Positions 1 to 4,696 of a stretch of 5,307 nt of DNA are shown here, in pieces; the first letter of the stretch is position 1, and every line of letters starts with the position of its first letter. The position numbers and the translations under genes are program-made. The notes under the pieces were generated by a model. It was not told the origin of the DNA. It did no database searches and saw nothing but the letters and a program-made list of their open reading frames with translations. Source of the DNA: Planctomicrobium sp. (GTDB lineage: Bacteria; Planctomycetota; Planctomycetia; Planctomycetales; Planctomycetaceae); contig JABJMI010000112.1 in NCBI GenBank assembly GCA_018659505.1, positions 1 to 5,307 of the forward strand, in the 5' to 3' direction.

Positions 1-181
1 AGCTGTTCAATCCGCAGCGTTTCTGGTTGGTCGCGATTTTGTACTCCCGGATGATGTGCAGAAGATGGCTCCGCATGTTCTGCCGCATCGCTTGAGTCTG
101 ACACCAAAAGCGCGTTACGGAAGTATGACAAAAACAGAAGTTATTGAAGGGATCATTCGTGAAGTCCCGGTGCCTGCATGA
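1..181 (+). CDS. MoxR-type AAA+ ATPase, C-terminal end (partial)
   Basis: This is the last 59 codons of a gene that begins before the window; the frame starts at base 2 and stops with TGA at 179-181. The visible part matches the C-terminal lid of MoxR family AAA+ ATPases: a small-residue helix followed by LVGRDFVLPDDVQKMAPHVL and then HRLSLTP, the usual 'GR-x-(Y/F)-V-x-P-x-DV ... A-x-x-VL-x-HR' pattern. The Walker A and B motifs would lie upstream and cannot be seen. MoxR ATPases are cytoplasmic and are thought to act as chaperones that mature partner proteins with vWA-like domains. The stop codon overlaps the ATG of the DUF58 gene (ATGA, 178-181), and DUF58 is the typical neighbour. The family call is firm; the exact subfamily is not determinable from this fragment. 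Confidence 0.88.
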   Translation, partial: AVQSAAFLVGRDFVLPDDVQKMAPHVLPHRLSLTPKARYGSMTKTEVIEGIIREVPVPA

Positions 182-909
182 AGAAACAGGTTCCATTCCT
201 GATTAAGTACACCAGGTTCCTGGCTGGGTTCAAGCTCACACCAATGGGACGTGTCGCAGTGATTGGAATCTTCACAAGCGCGATTGGTGGAGTCACCATC
301 GAAATCCCGATCTATCAAATCTTTTGTGGGTTCGTGTGCCTCTTCGGAATCGTTGAAGCGACCGGAATCCTGTTAAGACCGAAGTTGGAAGTCAGCGCCT
401 GGCTGCCAGAGAAAGTGACCGCAGGGGAATCAGTGACTGGGTATGTCACGATCAAGAACTTAGGTTGGCTGCCTGCTTGCGACATCATGTGTGCCCTGTT
501 CGGAATGCCGAAAGGCGTTAAGCATGTTGACGCAGACCGTTCGATTCGAACGATTCCCAGTTCTCAGCAGGCGACATTGCCGCTGACCATTCAGGCAGAG
601 CATCGTGGTGACTATGTCTTACCCGAAGCCCGGATCCACAGCACCTTCCCTTTCAACTTAATGCGGTTCGGCAAAGCACGGACGCCTGAGCGAGAGATCA
701 GAGTTCTTCCAAAATTTGCTCCACTTGAGAAACTTGAACTTCCCTTTTCTCACAAGCAACTCGGCGGCGAATTTACGTTGGACGCTCGAGTGGGGAACTC
801 GCCGGAGTTCATGGGGAATCGCGATTATATCCCGGGTGAACCGATACGTAAGCTCGACTTCAAAGCCTGGGCGAGAGTCGGTCGACCGGTAGTTCGAATA
901 CCAGGATGA
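178..909 (+). CDS. DUF58 protein, N-terminal reading-frame segment
   Basis: This is the 243-residue product if no frame change occurs. Two hydrophobic segments at about residues 24-41 and 44-66 form a membrane hairpin. A beta-rich region follows at about 68-180, of the kind preceding DUF58 domains. The DUF58 signature starts at 210-240: EFMGNRDYIPGEP, then RKLDFKAWAR and GRPVVR, equivalent to 'EF-x-x-x-R-x-Y-x-PGD-x-x-R-x-IDW-x-x-x-AR'. The last three residues (IPG) are out-of-frame readthrough of the lesion. The ATG at 178 is chosen because it overlaps the upstream stop as ATGA; there is no strong Shine-Dalgarno, so translation probably depends on coupling to the upstream gene. On its own this product would lack most of the DUF58 domain and is unlikely to be fully functional. 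Confidence 0.8.
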   Translation: MKKQVPFLIKYTRFLAGFKLTPMGRVAVIGIFTSAIGGVTIEIPIYQIFCGFVCLFGIVEATGILLRPKLEVSAWLPEKVTAGESVTGYVTIKNLGWLPACDIMCALFGMPKGVKHVDADRSIRTIPSSQQATLPLTIQAEHRGDYVLPEARIHSTFPFNLMRFGKARTPEREIRVLPKFAPLEKLELPFSHKQLGGEFTLDARVGNSPEFMGNRDYIPGEPIRKLDFKAWARVGRPVVRIPG

Positions 910-1411
910 GCGTAGCTCGGATGTCGCCATCATTCTGGACACCTATCAACCTCGCCCATGGAGAACAAGCAAACAAGATCGACGTCAACTCGAAGCGGCA
1001 GTCTCGCTGACGGCAGCGATTGCCCACCAAATTGCAGAAAACGATTCGGTCATCGAGGCGTTTATGGCAGGGGCGGACTTCTATCTTTTTCAACCCTCCG
1101 CAATGACGACTCATTTTGATTCGGTTCTTGATGTTCTCGCTGACGTTGAGTTCGTTCGACACAATCCTTTGCCACAAATCACGCCCATCCTTTCCGAGTC
1201 TTTAGAGTCAATCGCGGTTGCGATTTGTGTTTTTGTCGATTGGGATGAATCACGAGATGCTTTCGTTCGCGAGATCCTGTCAACAGGATGTGCAGCGAAA
1301 GTCTTGATTGTACGAGAGCAAGAGCTGAGTTTGCCGCTTTCAAACGAGACAGAAGATTTTCAGATTCTAGATCCTCGTGATATCCTGGCAGGATTGGCGA
1401 GAGCATTGTGA
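896..1411 (+). CDS. DUF58 protein, C-terminal reading-frame segment
   Basis: This segment codes for about 171 residues in the frame one base on from the upstream segment. It begins EYQDERSSDVAIILDTYQP, the first strand and loop of the vWA-like half of a DUF58 protein. Alternating hydrophobic strands follow, including SIAVAICVFVDWD and AAKVLIVRE. The metal-binding loop of true vWA domains (DxSxS) reads D-T-Y-Q-P here, so a functional MIDAS is not evident. The first in-frame ATG is at 1064, too late to preserve the domain, so independent initiation would give only a 115-residue remnant. Its stop overlaps the GTG start of the transglutaminase gene, so if ribosomes do not read this frame, coupling to the downstream gene may be weakened. 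Confidence 0.75.
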   Translation, partial: EYQDERSSDVAIILDTYQPRPWRTSKQDRRQLEAAVSLTAAIAHQIAENDSVIEAFMAGADFYLFQPSAMTTHFDSVLDVLADVEFVRHNPLPQITPILSESLESIAVAICVFVDWDESRDAFVREILSTGCAAKVLIVREQELSLPLSNETEDFQILDPRDILAGLARAL

Positions 1412-3492
1412 ACAGTTCTTTAAGACCACAACCGGAAAACTATTTCGCACAGCGAGTCACCGCGATTGCAATCGTGTTCGTGCAGTCGTTTACGTTCTCG
1501 ATGCTGATGAGTTCATACGTCTTTCCTGTATGTGTTGTGATTCTGGCAAGTCTCGCTTTACTTGCTCCCCGAAAGAGTTGGTTGATCTCACTCCCTGGAG
1601 ATCGCTGGGTCTTAGTGTTGGGGGTTTTGTTCTTCTTGAAATTCTATTTCGCGCCGCGGCAGTTGCCTTTCGATACTCAATTCATATTTTCAAATTTCTC
1701 TTATGAAGTCGCCAGCTTCTGTTTGGTGCTGGAATTACTTTTTCTCTATCGAAAAGAAAACAAAGAGAAGATCCCCATCAACTTTCTTGCGAGTGCTGTT
1801 ATCGGTCTCGTTTTTTCAGCAAACATCCGCCTGAATCAGTCTCAGCGAATCACGATGCTTTTCGCGGTACAGGTTTTCTTGGTTTGCTGCATGATCTTCT
1901 CAATGAAAAGCCGTCGAGAAGTGGCAGCCATTCGCCCTACCTCAAACTTGTGGCGAAACAGTGTGATGTTTTTTGTACTCGTTGTTGCTGCCACTCTTGG
2001 AACGACAGCTTCTGTTCAACTCCATCGCCATGAACGTGCTTTAGAAAGGATGCTCTCAGTTTATTTGGAGATTGGAGATCGTGGACCGGCGCGGAGTGGA
2101 TTCTCGAATCGTGGAGGACTCTCTGACGTTTCAAGCTGGCGAGAATTCGAGGGGGAGACGCTTTCGTTGAGAATGGAATCTGATTTGATCCCAGGTTATC
2201 TTCGCGGCAAAGCATTTGATGAATTTGAGGCAGATCGTTGGACTTTGACTCGACCGCAACAAAGATTGCCTTTCGTTTCCAATAATTCTCATTTGCAAAA
2301 ACTTGCAGAGACTTTAGAAGAGTCAGGCAAGCTCTACCTCCTCGCCAATGAATTTCCCGACCAATACAGACAATTGAAGATTTGGCCCGTCGACAACGAG
2401 ACCGCTGGTCACTGCTTTGCACCACTTGAATCTGCAGCAATGATTTCCCGATCACACCCGTTAGCCATTGACCCATCTAAAATTATAACGCGTCCGAGCG
2501 AACAGAAAATCGTTCCGTATACCTTTCTTGCCACTCAGTCAGCACGTCAAGGCGAAAGTGAAATTCTACCGGATTTCCTGAAGCTTCCCGAACTTGATGA
2601 GCGCGTTATCAATACAGCGAAGGGCATCTACCGAGAGGGGCAGTCTCCTCGTGAGAAAATGAAAGCGACGGAGCAATTCTTTAGAACTCATTTCCTCTAC
2701 CGAAAAGGTATTTGGATTCCAGAAGACGAAGATCGATTGGGGTACTTCCTGGAGAATCATGAAGCTGCTCATTGTGAGTATTTTGCAACCGCTTCAACAA
2801 TACTACTGAGACTTGGAGGGATTCCTGCTCGCTATGTGACCGGATTTTATGTGCAAGAACAAAACGTGATCGATAAGAGTTGGGTAGCACGTCGAAAAGA
2901 TGCTCACGCCTGGGTCGAAGCTTATGACAGCGAATCTGAGAAATGGGTCATCGTCGAATCGACTCCATCAGAAGGACTTCCAGCATTAACGAGCGTAGAT
3001 CGCTGGAAACAGCGACGAGAGGTGGCTGCCCATTTCTTTCGACGGATCCAGGAAGATATGTCTCGTGGGAAATACGTTCGTGCAATCTGGACACTTCTGC
3101 AACCTGCCTTATGGTTGCTGACGTTGATCGTAGTTGTCTTAGGGGTGATCTGGGCTTTGAAAAGAAAGCTCCCTGCAAAGATGAAATCTGAAATCAGCTA
3201 CAAAGAATTCCACCAAGAGCTCGTGTCAGAACGAGAAGAAATGGACACACTTCTTTCGCAGCACGGGATCGAACGTGATCTGTATGAAACAACATCTCAA
3301 TTTGCTGAGCGAATCATTCAACAGAAGCAATTCAATCAAGCCAGTCAGTGTTCGAGTTGGTACGAAGCTTATTCAACTTGCCGATTTCGTCCCGGCTACA
3401 GCGAGCAACAGGTTAAAGCTCTACGAACGAAGCGAGAAATCATTGAGAAGCAACTCAAGCAGCAACCGCAAGGAGTAACTTCAAATGTTTGA
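1408..3492 (+). CDS. Membrane-anchored transglutaminase-like protein (TgpA/DUF3488 type)
   Basis: This 694-residue integral membrane protein has about seven N-terminal hydrophobic segments (near residues 17-35, 36-53, 67-81, 98-113, 125-138, 149-166 and 184-203), a large extracytoplasmic region to about 560, one more membrane segment at about 564-585, and a polar C-terminal tail resembling DUF4129 tails. The transglutaminase/papain-like core lies at about 405-525. The catalytic Cys is C456 in AHCEYFATA, followed by LRLGGIPARYVTGFY; the catalytic His is H500 in DAHAWVEAY. The third triad position is E517 in WVIVESTP, where Asp is common. The start is GTG at 1408, overlapping the upstream stop as GTGA, which argues for coupling. 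Known relatives sit beside MoxR and DUF58 genes, as here. The substrate is unknown; a role in cell-envelope protein modification or cleavage is inference. Confidence 0.92.
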   Translation: MNSSLRPQPENYFAQRVTAIAIVFVQSFTFSMLMSSYVFPVCVVILASLALLAPRKSWLISLPGDRWVLVLGVLFFLKFYFAPRQLPFDTQFIFSNFSYEVASFCLVLELLFLYRKENKEKIPINFLASAVIGLVFSANIRLNQSQRITMLFAVQVFLVCCMIFSMKSRREVAAIRPTSNLWRNSVMFFVLVVAATLGTTASVQLHRHERALERMLSVYLEIGDRGPARSGFSNRGGLSDVSSWREFEGETLSLRMESDLIPGYLRGKAFDEFEADRWTLTRPQQRLPFVSNNSHLQKLAETLEESGKLYLLANEFPDQYRQLKIWPVDNETAGHCFAPLESAAMISRSHPLAIDPSKIITRPSEQKIVPYTFLATQSARQGESEILPDFLKLPELDERVINTAKGIYREGQSPREKMKATEQFFRTHFLYRKGIWIPEDEDRLGYFLENHEAAHCEYFATASTILLRLGGIPARYVTGFYVQEQNVIDKSWVARRKDAHAWVEAYDSESEKWVIVESTPSEGLPALTSVDRWKQRREVAAHFFRRIQEDMSRGKYVRAIWTLLQPALWLLTLIVVVLGVIWALKRKLPAKMKSEISYKEFHQELVSEREEMDTLLSQHGIERDLYETTSQFAERIIQQKQFNQASQCSSWYEAYSTCRFRPGYSEQQVKALRTKREIIEKQLKQQPQGVTSNV
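3470..3475 (+). promoter_or_regulatory. Shine-Dalgarno of the 86-residue Sm-like gene
   Basis: AAGGAG lies 9 bases before the ATG at 3485, inside the end of the transglutaminase gene. It is the strongest ribosome binding site in the operon and favours the ATG at 3485 over the in-frame ATG at 3497. The good site suggests that this small protein can be translated independently of, and perhaps more strongly than, its upstream neighbours. Confidence 0.75.
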
Positions 3493-3745
3493 AGAGATGA
3501 TTGGTGAAGTCGTCGTTTTAGATATGCAAAGTCCGTTTGTATTCATCGGGACACTCAGCAAAATTAATACTCATGATGTCGTTCTGAATGATGTCGACGT
3601 CCATGACTTACGGGATAGTAGCACCTCTCGCGAGGTCTACGTTCATGAAATACGACTGCACGGACTCGCAGCGAATCGTAAGCGAGTGGTGGTTCGCAAT
3701 CATCAGATCGTGAGTGCCTCTCGCCTCAATGACGTTCTGTCATAA
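3485..3745 (+). CDS. Small Sm/LSm-like beta-barrel protein
   Basis: This 86-residue soluble protein has no signal peptide or membrane segment. I do not recognise it by name, but its pattern resembles an Sm fold. An Sm1-like stretch at residues 18-40 reads FVFIGTLSKINTHDVVLNDV, comparable with the generic 'hxGxLxxxDxxhNhxLxDh'. An Sm2-like stretch at 66-80 reads RKRVVVRNHQIVSASR, comparable with 'hxhRGxxhhxh'. The linker (41-65) is rich in charged residues and holds the motif DLRDSST. It overlaps the transglutaminase gene by 8 bp and is the last gene of the operon. Small proteins of this look seem to occur beside similar clusters in Planctomycetes; that is recollection, not a search. It could bind RNA, or form a ring or scaffold unrelated to RNA. 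The gene is well supported; the fold is inference and the function unknown. Confidence 0.8.
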   Translation: MFEEMIGEVVVLDMQSPFVFIGTLSKINTHDVVLNDVDVHDLRDSSTSREVYVHEIRLHGLAANRKRVVVRNHQIVSASRLNDVLS

Positions 3746-3832
3746 ATAACTTTGAGATAATTTGAACCACTCAGCGATTGTTACGTTGAATACAATATCG
3801 CCTTGATACTGAACAAATTTCCAGAAGACATC

Positions 3833-3859
3833 TTGACAGGTATTAGACAGGCGTATAGT
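3833..3859 (+). promoter_or_regulatory. Predicted sigma-70-type promoter
   Basis: A perfect TTGACA (-35) lies at 3833-3838. TATAGT (5 of 6 matches to TATAAT) lies at 3854-3859 with a short 15-base spacer. An overlapping TAGTAT at 3856-3861 gives a 17-base spacer but a poorer match. Transcription would begin near 3866 and run into the small ORF at 3942, leaving a leader of about 75 bases. The perfect -35 element in an otherwise gene-poor region is the main support. Confidence 0.5.
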
Positions 3860-3872
3860 ATTCCGTGTAGGC

Positions 3873-3887
3873 GTGAAAGGAATTCAC
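3873..3887 (+). repeat. Short hairpin in the leader after the 3833 promoter
   Basis: GTGAA (3873-3877) and TTCAC (3883-3887) can pair around the loop AGGAA. It would sit at about +7 of the transcript from the 3833-3859 promoter. A 5-bp stem is weak, so it may be chance; a 5'-stabilising hairpin or a small operator are alternatives. Confidence 0.3.
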
Positions 3888-3941
3888 TCACTGGATTCGG
3901 ACTACAAACCTTATCCCTTTTCCTAACAACGAGTTATTGTC

Positions 3942-4112
3942 ATGAAGACGACTCAAAAAAAGCACGGATTGCTCAAATCAGTTGGTTATACCAACTGGCG
4001 AACAATCCCCCGTCTCTGTCGCGCACTTGCTAACTTGCGTGAACACCGCTCTTGTTTCTATGCCCACCGCCGCCTCCCGGATGCCTTATGTCGTCGATTG
4101 GTTCGAGTATGA
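3942..4112 (+). CDS. Possible small Arg/Cys-rich basic protein (56 aa)
   Basis: An ATG at 3942 opens a 56-codon frame ending in TGA at 4110-4112. The product starts MKTTQKKHGLLKS and is strongly basic, with 10 Arg, 4 Lys and 3 His against one Glu and one Asp. Its three cysteines are at residues 26, 38 and 50, exactly 12 apart, in RLCRAL, RSCFYA and ALCRRL. The arginine codons are all CGN. The base composition is richer in GC here than in the AT-rich DNA that begins where the frame ends, as expected for a coding segment. It lies about 75 bases after a predicted promoter. Against it, there is no clear Shine-Dalgarno before the ATG, and I know no family it belongs to. If real, nucleic-acid binding would be a reasonable guess. 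The region could instead be a small RNA gene. Confidence 0.42.
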   Translation: MKTTQKKHGLLKSVGYTNWRTIPRLCRALANLREHRSCFYAHRRLPDALCRRLVRV

Positions 4113-4137
4113 GAATAAATTCATAAGCTTGTTTTTT

Positions 4138-4169
4138 ATCAAAACAGATCATTTTTCGCTGTTTTTGAT
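4138..4169. repeat. AT-rich inverted repeat
   Basis: ATCAAAACAG (4138-4147) and CTGTTTTTGAT (4159-4169) are complementary except for one bulged base, separated by 11 bases. A T-run lies in the loop and none follows the stem, so it does not look like a standard rho-independent terminator of the plus strand. It could be a protein binding site, or a weak end to the transcript of the small ORF that stops at 4112. Confidence 0.45.
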
Positions 4170-4229
4170 CAAGATTCGAGATTCGAAACGAATTATTAAA
4201 CACATATCCCGAACTAAACATCCGTCGGA

Positions 4230-4253
4230 AGAGTCTAAAATGACTCTCAGAGT
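4230..4253. repeat. Overlapping inverted repeats AGAGTC/GACTCT and ACTCTcAGAGT
   Basis: AGAGTC at 4230-4235 pairs with GACTCT at 4242-4247 around TAAAAT. The right arm is also half of the palindrome ACTCT-C-AGAGT at 4243-4253. The AGAGT element therefore occurs three times in alternating orientation within 24 bases, an arrangement that suits either a dimeric regulator or two competing structures. No function is known. Confidence 0.4.
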
Positions 4254-4269
4254 TGCCCAGAAATCACAA

Positions 4270-4296
4270 TTGAGAAGCGTTTCAATTTTTTGAGAA
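4270..4296. repeat. TTGAGAA direct repeat with a 20-bp period
   Basis: TTGAGAA occurs at 4270-4276 and again at 4290-4296, two helical turns apart on the same face of the DNA, with the partly complementary TTTCAA between them (4280-4285). The pair lies upstream of the weak csrA promoter and could be an activator or repressor site. In AT-rich DNA, chance recurrence is also possible. Confidence 0.3.
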
Positions 4297-4315
4297 ACCA
4301 GCAGAATTGTGAGTT

Positions 4316-4345
4316 TTCGCACTTTATGAAAATTGCGGTTTTAAT
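4316..4345 (+). promoter_or_regulatory. Weak candidate csrA promoter
   Basis: TTCGCA (4316-4321, 4 of 6 to TTGACA) and TTTAAT (4340-4345, 5 of 6 to TATAAT) are separated by 18 bases. Transcription would start near 4352, giving a csrA leader of about 48 bases that includes all three GGA motifs. The match is weak and other starts, including readthrough from 3833, are possible. Confidence 0.3.
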
Positions 4346-4361
4346 AGAAACTACCTGTGAC

Positions 4362-4391
4362 ACATGGATGTTCAGGGAATCAAAATAAGGA
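4362..4391 (+). promoter_or_regulatory. Probable CsrA binding sites in the csrA leader
   Basis: Three GGA motifs precede the start codon. ACATGGATGT (4362-4371) matches the known CsrA consensus core ACARGGAUGU at nine of ten positions and can form the ACA/UGU stem that presents GGA in a loop. CAGGGA (4373-4378) matches CARGGA. AAGGAT (4387-4392) is the Shine-Dalgarno itself. The GGA motifs are 10 and 13 bases apart. CsrA family proteins block translation by covering the Shine-Dalgarno and a neighbouring GGA site, so negative autoregulation is inferred. Confidence 0.6.
4387..4391 (+). promoter_or_regulatory. csrA Shine-Dalgarno
   Basis: AAGGA ends 8 bases before the ATG at 4400 and fixes that start. 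It also contains the third GGA motif of the leader, so ribosome and CsrA binding would be mutually exclusive. Confidence 0.75.
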
Positions 4392-4399
4392 TCTAAGAC

Positions 4400-4597
4400 A
4401 TGTTAGTAATCACACGAAAAACAAACGAAGAAATCATCATTGGCGATAACATTGTTTTGAAAGTTATCTCCAACGGAAATGGTCGAGTCAAGATTGGTAT
4501 TGAAGCGCCTCAATCTGTGCGTATTGCTCGCGGCGAAATTGCATTTCGCGAGGAACTGATTGCAGAAGCTGCTGAGCAGGAATATGCCACTGCATAG
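4400..4597 (+). CDS. csrA: Carbon storage regulator CsrA (RsmA)
   Basis: This 65-residue protein is a full-length CsrA, an RNA-binding translational regulator that works as a dimer of five-stranded units in the cytoplasm. It opens MLVITRKTNEEIIIGDNI, the classic 'MLxLTRxxxExxxIGDxI' start. It continues with VKIGIEAPQSVRIARGEI, matching the family's 'VxIGIxAPxxxxVxRxEI'. The RNA-contacting Arg44 is conserved, and position 4 is Ile where Leu is common. The C-terminal helix (about 45-58) ends in a short AEQEYATA tail. The gene stands alone, with its own Shine-Dalgarno, GGA-rich leader and terminator. In many bacteria CsrA controls carbon storage, motility and biofilm genes and is antagonised by FliW or small RNAs; neither is in this window, so its targets here cannot be stated. 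Confidence 0.97.
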   Translation: MLVITRKTNEEIIIGDNIVLKVISNGNGRVKIGIEAPQSVRIARGEIAFREELIAEAAEQEYATA

Positions 4598-4628
4598 GCT
4601 TCCAGACATTCCCTATCAAATCCTAAAT

Positions 4629-4669
4629 AAAACGCCAGTGGTCAAATTGAACATGACCACTGGCGTTTT
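4629..4669. terminator. Bidirectional intrinsic terminator between csrA and the ABC permease
   Basis: AAAACGCCAGTGGTCA (4629-4644) and TGACCACTGGCGTTTT (4654-4669) form a perfect 16-bp stem with a 9-base loop. On the plus strand the stem runs into TTTTT (4666-4670), ending csrA transcripts. On the minus strand the A-run at 4629-4632 gives a T-run, and the nearby AAAT extends it, so the same element can end the convergent permease transcript. The stem core is GC-rich in an AT-rich setting. Confidence 0.95.
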
Positions 4670-4696
4670 TCTATTTGTGGGTCATTCTTCTCTCAG

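Larger units (their letters stand above)
178..1411 (+). pseudogene. DUF58 protein gene, interrupted by a frameshift
   Basis: Two consecutive frames together encode one DUF58 protein. The first frame (178-909) ends prematurely with VVRIPG-stop, exactly where the family normally reads 'VVREYQDE'. The second frame supplies EYQDERSSDVAIILD from 896 and continues to the TGA at 1409-1411. The bases CGAATAC at 895-901 look like CGAGAATAC with one GA lost, a 2-base deletion. An in-frame TAG at 890-892 in the second frame limits the shift to about 893-906. Restoring two bases would give about 411 residues, a normal length for the family. No other stop or lesion is seen, so the break is either very recent or a sequencing/assembly error. 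DUF58 proteins are membrane-anchored vWA-like partners of MoxR ATPases. The gene is joined to its neighbours by ATGA at 178-181 and GTGA at 1408-1411. Confidence 0.85.
3746..4399. other. Intergenic region with a promoter, possible small ORF and inverted repeats
   Basis: These 654 bases lie between the operon and csrA. The first part (3746-3832) has no clear intrinsic terminator for the operon. A sigma-70-like promoter follows at 3833-3859, then a possible 56-codon ORF at 3942-4112. From about 4110 to 4350 the DNA becomes markedly AT-rich, with several inverted repeats and roughly phased A/T tracts. The last 60 bases are the csrA leader. No tRNA, rRNA or recognisable riboswitch was seen. Confidence 0.7.

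Noticed and set aside
1064..1411. Independent 115-residue gene starting at ATG 1064
   Set aside because: The coding signal in this frame continues upstream to 896 and joins the DUF58 motif; 1064 is only the first ATG inside the domain.
1937..2476. 179-residue open frame on the minus strand
   Set aside because: It lies wholly inside the transglutaminase gene, shows no family motif and looks like an antisense shadow.
3778..3796. Second promoter using TACAAT at 3791-3796
   Set aside because: No acceptable -35 element lies 15-19 bases upstream; the nearest TTG-like hexamers are at the wrong distance.
3803..4033. 76-residue open frame on the plus strand
   Set aside because: It runs across the predicted promoter, has no ribosome binding site and its composition is not protein-like; the ATG at 3942 in another frame fits better.
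4138..4169. Rho-independent terminator for the upstream transcript
   Set aside because: The stem is AT-rich, and the T-run lies in the loop rather than after the stem.
3982..4293. 103-residue open frame with a non-ATG start
   Set aside because: It needs a TTG start without a Shine-Dalgarno, changes composition abruptly near 4110 and covers AT-rich repeats; it is probably chance, though not formally excluded.
4356..4364. TGTGACACA as a CRP-type operator
   Set aside because: It is a perfect but very short palindrome without the 6-base spacer of CRP sites, and it overlaps the better-supported CsrA site.
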